A stretch of DNA of 64,000 bases. Source: Yamagishiella unicocca. Its lineage: Eukaryota > Chlorophyta > Chlorophyceae > Chlamydomonadales > Volvocaceae. The notes under the pieces were generated by a model, which worked only from the letters and a program-made list of their open reading frames with translations, made no database searches and had not been told where the DNA came from. The stretch covers positions 248,001 through 312,000 of the forward strand of contig BDSL01000025.1 of the NCBI GenBank assembly GCA_003116995.1, written 5' to 3'. A program made the translations under genes and the position numbers. Positions 1-10,554 of the stretch are shown here, one piece after another (the first letter of the stretch is position 1; the number at the start of each line of letters is the position of its first letter).

Positions 1-900
1 ATCTGCAGCTTGTTATTGATTACAGCCCGCCTGCTGTTAATTTCATCCCTGCATCCATTACCGCGTGCGTGTTTATTCTCCGTGTGCGTGTTTATTACTC
101 TGCGTTAGTTTACCGTGTGTTATTTAAGTTATTACCGTTTGTTGATTATGATGTGGTGTAGTACCGTGCGCTGCGTGGTTTACCCTGTATGTTTTGGTTA
201 TTATCATGTGTATCTTCCTGGTTGTTAATTACTGCGTGCGAGCCAGCATGCGATGCGCGATGTGCTGCTTTACCGCGCGCCGTGCCGTGCGTGTGTTATT
301 ATGATGCGAGTACTGTTCGTTGCTTGCGTCCACCTGCCCTACCGTGCCGTGCGTGTGTTATTATGATGCGATTACTGTTCGTTGCTTGCGTCCACCTGCC
401 CTACCTTGCCACCGCGGCAAGTTTACTCCCTGTTGCGCACTAAGCACAATTTATATCAAGCCGGCTGGCCGATAACCTCCTGACCGTCTTAATACCCGCC
501 GCTGCAGACGCATGCTGGGTGCGTGAGAACGAATAAAAAGCGTTTATTCGGCGGGACGGGCTGGCTACACCACCAAGTAGACATTCGTAAGGAGCTGGCT
601 GGACGGAGCGAGTGCTGTGAGCCAGCTTTCCTACTCTCAAGATCATCAGCGAAACGTACGAGGTACGTACGAATCACCCACCGCGCGTGTATGCGAAAAT
701 CTGCAGCTTGTTATTTATTACAGCCCGCCTGCTGTTAATTTCATCCCTGCATCCATTACCGCGTGCGTGTTTATTCTCCGTGTGCGTGTTTATTACTCTG
801 CGTTAGTTTACCGTGTGTTATTTAAGTTATTACCGTTTGTTGATTATGATGTGGTGTAGTACCGTGCGCTGCGTGGTTTACCCTGCATGTTTTGGTTATT

Positions 901-975
901 GTTGTAACGGTTACAGTGGGTTCCGAGCAAGAGGTAGAACCATCGGGCGCATCGCCTGACACTGAACAAGACGGA
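901..975 (-). mobile_element. 75-bp insertion with 7-bp target duplication
   Basis: This segment interrupts one array unit and is absent from the same position in the other units. It is bounded by GGTTATT at 894-900 and 976-982. The insert begins GTTGTAACGGTTACAGTGGG and is the reverse complement of sequence near 17050-17116; a relative lies near 63405-63655. All three share the GTTGTAACGGTTACAG terminus, which therefore looks like a true element end. Too short to encode a product. Confidence 0.75.
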
Positions 976-1750
976 GGTTATTATCATGTGTATCTTCCTG
1001 GTTGTTAATTACTGCGAGCCAGCATGCGATGCGCGATGTGCTGCTTTACCGCCGTGCCGTGCGTGTGTTATTATGATGCGATTACTGTTCGTTGCTTGCG
1101 TCCACCTGCCCTACCTTGCCACCGCGGCAAGTTTACTCCCTGTTGCGCACTAAGCACAATTTATATCAAGCCGGCTGGCCGATAATAACCTCCTGACCGT
1201 CCTAATACCCGCCGCTGCAGACGCATGCTGGGTGCGTGAGAACGAATAAAAAGCGTTTATTCGGCGGGACGGGCTGGCTACACCACCAAGTAGACATTCG
1301 TAAGGAGCTGGCTGGACGGAGCGAGTGCTGTGAGCCAGCTTTCCTACTCTCAAGATCATCCGCGAAACGTACGAGGTACGTACGTATCACCCGCCGCGCG
1401 TGTATGCGAAAATCTGCAGCTTGTTATTGATTACAGCCCGCCTGCTGTTAATTTCATCCCTGCATCCAGTACCGCGTGCGTGTTTATTCTCCGTGTGCGT
1501 GTTTATTACTCTGCGTTAGTTTACCGTGTGTTATTTAAGTTATTACCGTTTGTTGATTATGATGTGGTGTAGTACCGTGCGCTGCGTGGTTTACCCTGTA
1601 TGTTTTGGTTATTATCATGTGTATCTTCCTGGTTGTTAATTACTGCGTGCGAGCCAGCATGCGATGCGCGATGTGCTGCTTTACCGCGCGCCGTGCCGTG
1701 CGTGTGTTATTATGATGCGAGTACTGTTCGTTGCTTGCGTCCACCTGCCC

Positions 1751-2497
1751 TACGTTAATTACTCTGCGTTAGTTTACCGTGTGTTATTTAAGGTATTACC
1801 GTTTGTTGGTGATGATGTGGTGTAGTACCGTGCGCTGCGTGGTTTACCCTGCATGTTTTGGTTATTATCATGTGTATCTTCCTGGTTGTATGTTAATTAC
1901 TGCGAGCCAGCATGCGATGCGCGATGTGCTGCTTTACCGCCGTGCCGTGCGTGTGTTATTATGATGCGATTACTGTTCGTTGCTTGCGTCCACCTGCCCT
2001 ACGTTAATTACTCTGCGTTAGTTTACCGTGTGTTATTTAAGGTATTACCGTTTGTTGGTGATGATGTGGTGTAGTACCGTGCGCTGCGTGGTTCACCCTG
2101 CATGTTTTGGTTATTATCATGTGTATCTTCCTGGTTGTATGTTAATTACTGCGAGCCAGCATGCGATGCGCGATGTGCTGCTTTACCGCCGTGCCGTGCG
2201 TGTGTTATTATGATGCGATTACTGTTCGTTGCTTGCGTCCACCTGCCCTACGTTAATTACTCTGCGTTAGTTTACCGTGTGTTATTTAAGGTATTACCGT
2301 TTGTTGGTGATGATGTGGTGTAGTACCGTGCGCTGCGTGGTTCACCCTGCATGTTTTGGTTATTATCATGTGTATCTTCCTGGTTGTATGTTAATTACTG
2401 CGAGCCAGCATGCGATGCGCGATGTGCTGCTTTACCGCCGTGCCGTGCGTGTGTTATTATGATGCGATTACTGTTCGTTGCTTGCGTCCACCTGCCC
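1751..2497. repeat. 249-bp internal triplication in the array
   Basis: The junction TACGTTAATTACTCTGCG starts at 1751, 2000 and 2249, an exact 249-bp period. The three copies are nearly identical, so the amplification is recent relative to the divergence between the larger units. Unequal crossing-over inside one unit is the simplest explanation. Confidence 0.9.
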
Positions 2498-3301
2498 TAC
2501 CTTGCCACCGCGGCAAGTTTACTCCCTGTTGCGCACTAAGCACAATTTATATCAAGCCGGCTGGCCGATAATAACCTCCTGACCGTCCTAATACCCGCCG
2601 CGGCAGACGCATGCTGGGTGCGTGAGAACGAATAAAAAGCGTTTATTCGGCGGGACGGGCTGGCTACACCACCAAGTAGACATTCGTAAGGAGCTGGCTG
2701 GACGGAGCGAGTGCTGTGAGCCAGCTTTCCTACTCTCAATCATCAGCGAAACGTACGAGGTACGTACGTATCACCTGCCGCGCGTGTATGCGAAAATCTG
2801 CAGCTTGTTATTGATTACAGCCCGCCTGCTGTTAATTTCACCCCTGCATCCATTACCGCGTGCGTGTTTATTCTCCGTGTGCGTGTTAATTACTCTGCGT
2901 TAGTTTACCGTGTGTTATTTAAGTTATTACCGTTTGTTGATTATGATGTGGTGTAGTACCGTGCGCTGCGTGGTTTACCCTGTATGTTTTGGTTATTATC
3001 ATGTGTATCTTCCTGGTTGTTAATTACTGCGTGCGAGACAGCATGCGATGCGCGATGTGCTGCTTTACCGCGCGCGCGCCGTGCCGTGTGTTATTATGAT
3101 GCGAGTACTGTTCGTTGCTTGCGTCCACCTGCCCTACCTTGCCACCGCGGCAAGTTTACTCCCTGTTGCGCACTAAGCACAATTTATATCAAGCCGGCTG
3201 GCCGATAATAACCTCCTGACCGTCTTAATACCCGCCGCTGCAGACGCATGCTGGGTGCGTGAGAACGAATAAAAAGCGTTTATTCGGCGGGACGGGCTGG
3301 C

Positions 3302-3320
3302 TAATAATAATAATAATAAT
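3302..3320 (-). repeat. (ATT)n 3' tail of the retroelement
   Basis: On the minus strand the element ends in about six ATT units immediately before the target-site duplication. A short microsatellite tail of this kind is usual for non-LTR elements primed by target DNA. Confidence 0.7.
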
Positions 3321-3423
3321 GGATACGCTGGCACTAGGCCTAGCATGTATTACGGGGGCGGGGCGGTGAGGGTGTTAGTACACCCTATACGCTCGCGCCA
3401 CCTGTGGGGACAAAAAGTTACCC

Positions 3424-6400
3424 TTAGCCCACCCCCCTGGCTCCCTGCTGCAGTCCGTTTTCCAGCGCTCGGCGGTTCTTGATGATGGCGCCGGCGCTAA
3501 CCACCGCATGTTGGTGGAGGTGTAGGCAGCATTTGTTGGCTTGTTCAGCGCTGGCTCCCAAGGTTTGGAGTAGTGGCTTGACCGTATTGGGGATGGTGCC
3601 GGTGGCCCCTAGGGTGATTACCTCATTCCTGGTGTAGTGCACCGTCCAGCCCGCTCGCTCCAGGGCGTCGGAAAGTTTCTTGTGCTGAATGGTTTTCTCC
3701 GTACATTTGTCCGAGTGGTTCAGGTCGCTGGTGTAGCCTACCTCAATGATGTACACAGGGTATTGGTTCTTGGGTCCAGGCAATCGGCAGGTAGTAGCGT
3801 TTCTTGGGATTCTGTTTCCGGGTAGGTTGGGGATGAACATGATGTCCGGGCGCATTTTGCTGACGCTGGGGTCTCGCCGGTCGATTTCCGAGAACATCCA
3901 GAGCGGTGGCCTGTTTCCCGCACAGTATTCAGGGAGCTCTTCCGCCCTTCCTGCATCCATGACCATAAGGCCTCCTCCTTTGTTGCCGTTGTGCAGGCAT
4001 GCAGCGACTGCCCGTACGGCGCTGTTATGTCGGTTAATGTACGCCCCTACCATAGTTTTGTGACGGCAGCCCCCGAGGATGTGACTGCCGGAGTCAGTTG
4101 TGGGGCCTTCCCGGCCGTGGCGGCAGAGGGGGCATTTACCGTCCCCGCCTCGGCCGTAGAGCTGTTTGAGTCGGGCATTGTAAAGGTACCCATAGCGCGC
4201 GTACAGGACCTGCTTTGTGAGCCAGTGGCCCATACGGTGTGTGGTGAGATAGGCGTTGCTGAATCGGGCGGAGAGTTCGGGGGCAGCCTCCCTCCAGCGT
4301 GCGGTTGACTCGGGGTCGTTGGTGTAACCGCCGTACGTCTCTGACGGGAGATGCTTTAGGAGTCCCCTATTCAGGTCCGACACAAAACAGGTGTCCCTGC
4401 TGCGTGCCGCCCAGTGGATGTGGCGGTATCCCTCGTTGTCAGCTTCCTCTATTATATCAGCAGCGATTTCTCCGGAGGCCGTAGCCGTGGCTCCAGCGTC
4501 TGCCATGTCATTTCCGTGGAGCCCAGTGTGAGAACGTACGTGCAGCAGGTGTATCTTAGTGCCGGCCTCGGCGTAGTTTCGGAGCAGGTCGACTATCGAT
4601 AGTAGTAGTGCTCTGTGCTTGGAAATGTGTAGCTTTTCTGGCGCATTAATTGCACGCCTTATTAGGTAGAGTGAGGCAATGCTATCGGTAGCAATAGTAG
4701 CCCGGTGCTGTTCCTGCACCTCTGGGTCGGCGAGAGCGGCCCTGATGGCTGCTAGTTCAGCTCTTTGGATAGTGTTCGTATAGTCGATACCGTTGGGGTT
4801 TACGTGGGTTGTCTTCCCAGCTTTGTAGTAGGCGGCCCCAGTGCGCTGCGGCCCTCCTTCCTCGTCGGGCTTAAGGCAGCTGCCATCGGTCCAGGTGATG
4901 CTGTCAGCGTCATATTGGAGGCCCAGGGTGGCGGGGAAGTCCGTCCGAATCGGGCGTTCGTGCGCGTCGGTTGCCGCGATGCATACCGTGAGTGTCGGCG
5001 CGCTGGGCGGCTGCGCACGTAGTTCCTTAGCCCTCTTCCGGGCTCTCCAGCAACACCAGTGCTTGTCCGATTCTCCTTGCTTTTGCTCTATACGCGTGGG
5101 TGCGAGTTGTTTAACGCCGTCCCCGCTTTGCAGTAGGGTCGTGCGGAGTTGTTTCCATGCGCAATTATTGAAGGCTTCTAAGCCTGCGCTATTGGCCACT
5201 AACAGGATGTCGATTCCACGAGCATATCGCGGGGCGCTGGAGGCTGTGCCATCACCAGTGGTTAGGCTGGAGAGGTCGCCGTCCCACAGCTGGGCGAGGC
5301 GGTGGACTAGTGCGCTCTCGGTGAGGTGCGTGTACGGGCCCGTTCGGTCATATGGGAGGGCGATAAGGGTGACGGTGGGTTCAGGGGAAGTTGCCACTGT
5401 TTCAGCACTGGCGATGGCCCAGCCAAGGGCTCGTTTGGCACTTTCTGGGGTAGGGTCCGGGTGTGCCATGGATAGGCCGGTGAAGCGGTGGCTGTAGCCT
5501 TCCGTGCATGCCCCGAAAAGCTGGTCTTCGCTGTGGCGACTGAAGTAGCAGTCGGCCGCGCCCAGGCTGTTGAGTGGGGAGGCAAACCGCTCCGTCACAT
5601 GTCCAGCCTGGAGGTTGCGCAGGGCGCTCACTAGGTGCCCGCTTAGGGAGACGTTGAGCGTGGTCTCCGAGCGGGGTGTAGACTTCCCTTTCCTGCCGTC
5701 TGCCCCCGCTTGACTTCGGTGCAGGAGGCGGGCTACATCCTCTTCGAATCCGCCCTGGGCGGTGAGGCTGCAGTGGAGCTCGGGCGTCCGGTCCTTCATG
5801 TGCTGCCAGCGTGCACGGAGGAGGTGTAGCCGGGCTGCGGTGAGGCGGCCCACGCACACCCCACGCGGGTCGTACACGTGCGCTGTGTATTCCGTGCCGG
5901 CTACAAGGCTTGTTGCTAAGGGTGCACGCGTCCCCAACTGGATGGTGTACCGGCCTGGGGGATACACATCCAAGTACGGGTTCTGGGATATAGTGTTGAT
6001 GGTGGTGTTGCCCCGTAGGGTGCGCTTCCGGGTCGCCGCGTGTTCGTCAGGCAGGTCCCACCGGCCCTGCTTTTGGGCGTTGGTGAGAGATTGGTCTCTC
6101 GCTGGGGCCGGGCGGGTTGGCCTGGGGTCTCTTGGTGTGTTGCGGGCGGCCTTGTATCGCTGCAGTGCCGCGGGGAAATTCGGGTCCCTTTCCAGGTTCC
6201 AGAGTGCCATGTCGGAGGTTTTCCAGGTGACCTTGCGGAAATATTTGTCGAGGTGCGGTCCTAGCTCGTCCTGCACTTCCTGGACGCTTTCGTAGGTGTA
6301 TCCTTGTCGGACGTATGCCCGCAGGACAGAGAGCGGGATGATCGAGTGGGGCCATGCGACTGTGTATTGGGTTTCGTGGCTGCTGGCGCCCTGGGTGGTT

Positions 6401-6594
6401 GCCGGGTCGTTATCCTGCTCCGGGTGATTATCGGCGCGCCGCCTCTTCCGGTTCGCTTGCTTACGGGCCTTCTTGGTGGCGGCCGCTGTAGTGGTATGCC
6501 TGACTGTGAATGGGCCGGCTACGACCTCGCTGATGACTTCTGTGTCGCGGTACAGGTCATATGTAAGTTGGTGTTCTGCCGTCGTGTCACCCAT
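3424..6594 (-). CDS. Retroelement polyprotein part: RNase H, zinc finger, REL endonuclease
   Basis: Open frame of 1056 residues, with no in-frame stop for a further 27 codons upstream (to about 6676), so the ATG at 6594 may be internal. After a basic N-terminus and an unrecognised middle region comes a type I RNase H: TDGS (D570), RAELAAI (E613), ATDS (D637), GNDMADAGA (D696/D699). A CPLC...H...C zinc finger follows, then a restriction-like endonuclease core, RPD (D917) and IIEVGY (E951). RNase H plus this endonuclease in a volvocine alga points to the RandI/Dualen group; in that group an RT should lie upstream. The ORF is intact, which suggests a young or constrained copy, but the upstream part is separated from it here. 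Confidence 0.8.
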   Translation of the reverse strand: MGDTTAEHQLTYDLYRDTEVISEVVAGPFTVRHTTTAAATKKARKQANRKRRRADNHPEQDNDPATTQGASSHETQYTVAWPHSIIPLSVLRAYVRQGYTYESVQEVQDELGPHLDKYFRKVTWKTSDMALWNLERDPNFPAALQRYKAARNTPRDPRPTRPAPARDQSLTNAQKQGRWDLPDEHAATRKRTLRGNTTINTISQNPYLDVYPPGRYTIQLGTRAPLATSLVAGTEYTAHVYDPRGVCVGRLTAARLHLLRARWQHMKDRTPELHCSLTAQGGFEEDVARLLHRSQAGADGRKGKSTPRSETTLNVSLSGHLVSALRNLQAGHVTERFASPLNSLGAADCYFSRHSEDQLFGACTEGYSHRFTGLSMAHPDPTPESAKRALGWAIASAETVATSPEPTVTLIALPYDRTGPYTHLTESALVHRLAQLWDGDLSSLTTGDGTASSAPRYARGIDILLVANSAGLEAFNNCAWKQLRTTLLQSGDGVKQLAPTRIEQKQGESDKHWCCWRARKRAKELRAQPPSAPTLTVCIAATDAHERPIRTDFPATLGLQYDADSITWTDGSCLKPDEEGGPQRTGAAYYKAGKTTHVNPNGIDYTNTIQRAELAAIRAALADPEVQEQHRATIATDSIASLYLIRRAINAPEKLHISKHRALLLSIVDLLRNYAEAGTKIHLLHVRSHTGLHGNDMADAGATATASGEIAADIIEEADNEGYRHIHWAARSRDTCFVSDLNRGLLKHLPSETYGGYTNDPESTARWREAAPELSARFSNAYLTTHRMGHWLTKQVLYARYGYLYNARLKQLYGRGGDGKCPLCRHGREGPTTDSGSHILGGCRHKTMVGAYINRHNSAVRAVAACLHNGNKGGGLMVMDAGRAEELPEYCAGNRPPLWMFSEIDRRDPSVSKMRPDIMFIPNLPGNRIPRNATTCRLPGPKNQYPVYIIEVGYTSDLNHSDKCTEKTIQHKKLSDALERAGWTVHYTRNEVITLGATGTIPNTVKPLLQTLGASAEQANKCCLHLHQHAVVSAGAIIKNRRALENGLQQGARGVG

Positions 6595-6794
6595 GCCCGG
6601 CCAGGGTATTTGGTCTGCCAGGATTTGCGCCCTTGCGACGCGCCATGCCCTATGGCAGGCTGGCTGGGGGTTACCCTAAGGTAACCCGGGCCCCCCGTTA
6701 CCCAGGTTGTCAACCGAGGGGGTAACGAGGAGACCCGGGCTGAAGGACCTTCACATCCTCGTTGGACCCTCGTTTCCTCCGGCTGGGTTACCTA

Positions 6795-6930
6795 GCTTTG
6801 GCGACCCGGTTATGGGGGGTAGGTAACCCCAGTCCGTTTACAGGGGGGTAACCCCAGTCCGTTTACAGGGGGTAACACCAGTCCGCTAACAGGGGGCTAA
6901 CCCCAGTCCAGTTTCGGGGGGGTAACCCCC
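6795..6930. repeat. GGTAACCCC minisatellite, about 27-bp units
   Basis: Four to five imperfect copies of TAACCCCAGTCCGTTTACAG with surrounding G runs. The same GGTAACC words occur upstream of the endonuclease ORF and in the last codons of the RT-side ORF near 11600-11680, so this may be a decayed linker of the retroelement. Confidence 0.6.
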
Positions 6931-7068
6931 GGCTAGTTATGGGGCCTGACCCGCCCCCTGTGCACCCCCATGACACCAATATGCATGGGCATCCCCAGTC
7001 CGATCATGTGGCAGTCCTGTCACACCCCCTCCACACACCCATCACTCCAATACGCATCCTCAGTCTGA

Positions 7069-7073
7069 TTACA
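7069..7073 (-). terminator. Candidate polyadenylation signal TGTAA
   Basis: TTACA on the plus strand, i.e. TGTAA on the minus strand, about 180 bp beyond the TGA at 7252-7254 of the gene-like unit upstream. This is the usual volvocine signal at a reasonable distance. Confidence 0.45.
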
Positions 7074-7251
7074 GGTCCTGACCCAGCCACACCCTGCGCA
7101 CCCATTTCACCCCCATAGGAGCGTCCCCAGTCTGGTCATGGGGCGCATGGTTGTCTGAAGCCATATTTTTGTAGCCCCCCATCTCCCATAACGACCAACG
7201 CAATACTATCAGCCCATACACAACGTTCACACCCAGATCCTACTGTAACGC

Positions 7252-8239
7252 TCATTGCTTGCCAGGGCCACACTTTCCACGTCCTGGAGCTCCAGCAGCC
7301 GCTGGCTTGCCCTGTCCCAGTGCTCCACCAGCAGCCACCGGCTTGCCCTGTCCTGACTGCTGAGGCTTGTTGCCTGGATCTACCAGCTCTCCCAGAGGCA
7401 CTGCAATGTAAGGGTGGGCAGACAATTAGATACCGGCACTGCACACATGAGAGGTTCAAAGCAGTCCGGACACAATGTTTGGTTTGAATAAGCAAGAAGG
7501 AAGCTAGTCGAAGTACACAGGCAACAATGACTAGTAGCCTGTTGCAGGTTGTTAATGCCATACAGGGACATACCGCACCTACCACAGCACGACAGCCTCC
7601 CGCTGGCACTTCTTGACGGAAGCCCACACACCGACATAATTCTCCGCCACGTAGTCTGGCTTCTCGTCAGCTGCTGTTGCTGCCTTGCCCTTCACAGGCT
7701 TGTCAGGTTCCCTGTGTCAAAGAGCAAAGGTGTATGATGAGATCCGACAGTGGAGTTTGTTAGCTTGTAGATATGAATTCATGTCATGCATATCTGCATT
7801 AATAAACTTACTCCTTGCGGCGCCCAACATCTGCAGGCTTGAGGGCGTTCACCACCATCCCCGCTAGCAGCAGCAGGCTCAAGCCGACCGTGAGTAGGTG
7901 GTTGCGGACTACTACACCAGCATCCTCGTCACGAAGAATTGATACCAAGAGCGTTGAAAACTGGTCATACGTGCACTCATCTTGCTGGAGAAGCTTTTCG
8001 ATCGCATCCACCCCCGTCTTGCCAATAGCTAAGAAGCTCGCAGGCGCAAGGTCAATGCCGGTGTTAAATGATGGAATACGACCAGGGCCAATGTTGATGA
8101 GGGCGCTGCGCTGTTGTTGCCGCTGAACAGGTTGACCGTGAGGCGGGTCAAACCTTTGGCGCTTGGACTGGGGCGTGTTCTGTTCACCGACGTAGTCGTC
8201 AAGAGGATTACCATCACCATCATATAGGACTCGATTCAT
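7252..8239 (-). CDS. Hypothetical protein with one membrane segment, 3-4 exons
   Basis: I do not recognise the family. Exon 1 is 8239-7812 (start MNRVLYDGDG; 142 codons) and ends in a good GTAAGT donor. Exon 2 begins at 7711 after a CACAG acceptor and keeps frame (KPVKGKAATAADEKPDY...). If read through, it stops at a TAG at 7579-7581, giving 186 residues. A coding-like last exon (7400-7252, starting VPLGELVDPG and ending GPGKQ, TGA) fits frame only if exon 2 is spliced at 7583 and a 5-nt exon at 7438-7434 is used; that version gives 236 residues. One hydrophobic stretch near residues 114-132 looks like a transmembrane helix. The region before it is Gln-rich and polar. The unit lies inside the composite insertion, so it is either a captured host gene or a cargo gene. 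Confidence 0.5.
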
Positions 8240-8895
8240 CTGCGCTGTCAAGCTCGAGCAGTATGAGAATGTTGACCCAGTCAATATCTGTATCCTTATT
8301 CAAAGGTTAGCATGCAGTGTATGTTAAGTAAGGTCAAAGCCAATTTGTTTATAATTTGCGTTGTAAGTAGCGTATGTTCACTGGCATCCAACTTGTTTGG
8401 CCCAAGGCGTGATGCCTGCCGTACAATCCCGTGCTGCTGATCAAAAGTTGCCTCCTGCCAGTCTAAGCTTTATTCTATGCATTTCTGTTAGACGGCTATG
8501 ATCCAAGCATTTTTGATATAGCCCTGGTTGCCTGGCATGCATGTAGTGCCGGCCCTGCATCTGTACATGCGGCTGGGAAGCACGCCCGGCCGGGCTCACG
8601 CTGCCATTTGATTCACAGCTGAAGTGCCCCGTGCTAAAAAACGTCCCACATCGTGCGACTGATGGGCCGTGGCACCTGCCGGAGTCGATTTTGCCATGTA
8701 TGGCCATGCATGGCTGATCAGTTCCTGGTAGGTTGTGATTGCATGGCATTGGAATATCCTCATATCAAGGCACCATACGTACCCCGCGGTGAGGTGCCTA
8801 CGTATGTAGACGGCATAGCCGGCTGGCTGCTGAGTGAGTAGCCGGCTGGCTGCTGCATGTGTAGCCAGCAGGCTGCTGCGACTACTCTCGCATCA
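8240..8895. other. No gene seen; upstream of hypothetical gene
   Basis: Contains the presumed promoter side of the 7252-8239 gene and, at its end, several GGCTGGCTGCTG repeats (about 8815-8880). Short ORFs here have no recognisable motif. Confidence 0.4.
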
Positions 8896-9370
8896 GGTAC
8901 AGTCTAATGATGGGAGATGTGTGCGTGCCTGCGGCTTGCCGTGGGGCCCACTTCTAGCTATCTAGCCATGTGCGTGGGACAGCCCAGAGGACGATTGACT
9001 GTAGGCCCCATCCATGGTGTGTGCCGAGTGCATACGAACTGCTGTTGTGCGCCTTCTGCTGGGTTTGGCGTAGCAATGGGATAAGTGTCGTGGCTGCGGC
9101 TTGCTGCGGGGCAACCCAGTGGATGATTGATGACTCTAAACCCCGTCCATGGTGTATGCTGAGCGCATACAAACTGTTGTGCTTCTGCTGGTATTGGTGT
9201 AGTGATGGGAGATGGGAGATGTATGCGTGCCTGTGGCTTGCCATGGGGCCCATGTCTAGCTAGCTAGCCATGTGCCACACGCGGGACAGCCCAGTGGATG
9301 ATTGACTGTACACTATGGAACTGTTGTGCTCTTTCTGCTGGGTTTGTTGTAGCGATGGGAGATGTGTCTC
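8896..9370. repeat. Imperfect tandem repeat, about 300 bp with half-units
   Basis: Segments starting TGATGGGAGATG recur near 8906 and 9203, followed by the same order of words (GGCTTGC, GGGGCCCA, CTAGCTA, GACAGCCCAG, CTTCTGCTGG). A half-length copy is visible around 9100-9200. The copies have diverged by substitutions and small indels. Confidence 0.7.
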
Positions 9371-9529
9371 CGTCTCTGTCGGTCAGTGCAAGTGCCTCCG
9401 TCGGTGCACCATCTGTTGGCGCGCCAACCAGCCAAACCCCGCCCCCGCATTTGTGCAAGTGCCTCCATCGGTCAGCACAAGTGCCTCCGTCGGCGCATCA
9501 ACCTGCCCCGCCCCACCCCGCACTCACGC

Positions 9530-9585
9530 AAGTGCCTCCGTCGGTTGGCACAAATGGCTCTGTCAGCACACCAACCCGCCAGGGG
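9530..9585. repeat. Left flank repeat of the G-rich minisatellite
   Basis: CGCAAGTGCCTCCGTCGG followed by GGCTCTGTCAGCACACCAAC. The same block returns twice after the minisatellite, so the G-rich array lies inside an older short tandem repeat. Confidence 0.65.
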
Positions 9586-10545
9586 CCAGGGTGCAGGGCC
9601 AGGGGCCAGTGTGTAGGGCCAGGGGCCAGGGGCCAGGGCACAGGGGCCAGCGTGCAAGGCCAGGTCACAGGGGCCAGGGGCCAGGGCACAGGGGCCAGGG
9701 TACAGGGGCCAGGGCACAGGGGCCAGGGCACAGGGGCCAGGGTACAGGGGCCAGGGCACAGGGGCCAGGGCATAGGGGCCAGGGCACAGGGGCCAGGGCA
9801 CAGGGGCCAGGGCACAGGGGCCAGGGCACAGGGGCCAGGGCACAGGGGCCAGGGCACAGGGGCCAGGGCACAGGGGCCAGGGCACAGGGGCCAGGGCATA
9901 GGGGACAGGGCACAGGGGCCAGGGCATAGGGGCCAGGGCACAGGGGCCAGGGTACAGGGGCCAGGGCACAGGGCTAGGGCACAGGGTGCAGGGCTAGGGC
10001 CCAGGGTGCAGGGCCAGGGCGCAGGGTGCAAGGCCAGGGGCCAGGGTGCAGGGCACAGGGGCCAGGGCACAGGGGCGAGGGCACAGGGCCCGCCAGGGGA
10101 CACCGAGCAGGGCCAGGGGACAGGGGACAGGGCACAGGGGCCAGGGCACAGGGGCCAGGGCACAGGGGCCAGGGCACAGGGGCCAGGGCACAGGGGCCAG
10201 GGCACAGGGGCCAGGGCACAGGGGCCAGGGCACAGGGGCCAGGGTACAGAAGCCAGGGCACAGGGGCCAGGGCACAGGGGCCAGGGCACAGGGGCCAGGG
10301 CACAGGGGCCAGGGCACAGGGGCCAGGGCATAGGGGCCAGGGCCAGGGCACAGGGTGCAGGGCTAGGGCCCAGGGTGCAGGGCCAGGGGCCAGGGTGCTG
10401 GGCCAGGGGCCAGGGTGCAGGGCCAGGGGGGGCAGCCAGGGGCCAGGGCGCAGGGCCAGGGGCCAGGGTGCAGGGCCAGGGGCCTGGGCGCAGGGCCAGG
10501 ACCCAGGGTGCAGGGCCAGGGGCCAGGGCGCAGGGCCAGGGGCCA
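9585..10545. repeat. G-rich 14-bp minisatellite (CAGGGGCCAGGGCA)n
   Basis: Roughly 960 bp made of CAGGGGCCAGGGCA units and close variants, including degenerate blocks of GGGCCAGGGTGCAG. Because 14 is not a multiple of 3, all three frames read the same 14-residue period, and the complementary strand stays open as well. The long ORFs across it (for example 9298-10755 plus, 9498-10595 minus) are therefore consequences of the repeat, not genes. G-run density would allow quadruplex folding. Confidence 0.9.
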
Positions 10546-10554
10546 GCCAAACCC

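Larger units (their letters stand above)
1..3303. repeat. Tandem array, units of about 0.7 kb
   Basis: The landmark ATCTGCAGCTTGTTATT recurs at 1, 699, 1412 and 2796, giving spacings of 698, 713 and 1384 bp. The long third unit is explained by an internal 249-bp triplication. Units are AT-richer than the rest of the window and contain GTACGT-type palindromes, but no long ORF is conserved as protein; the short ORFs are by-products of the repeat. The array stops at 3303 at a retroelement insertion and resumes at 13386. It could be a satellite or a degenerate element array; I do not recognise the family. Confidence 0.85.

Noticed and set aside
440..2903. Recurrent 60-93-residue ORFs in the tandem array
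   Set aside because: Identical ORFs simply follow the repeat; indels between units change frames freely, and no domain is recognisable.
14..3300. Tandem array as a CRISPR array or telomere
   Set aside because: Units are far too long for CRISPR, the genome is eukaryotic, and no TTTAGGG or TTTTAGGG repeats are present.
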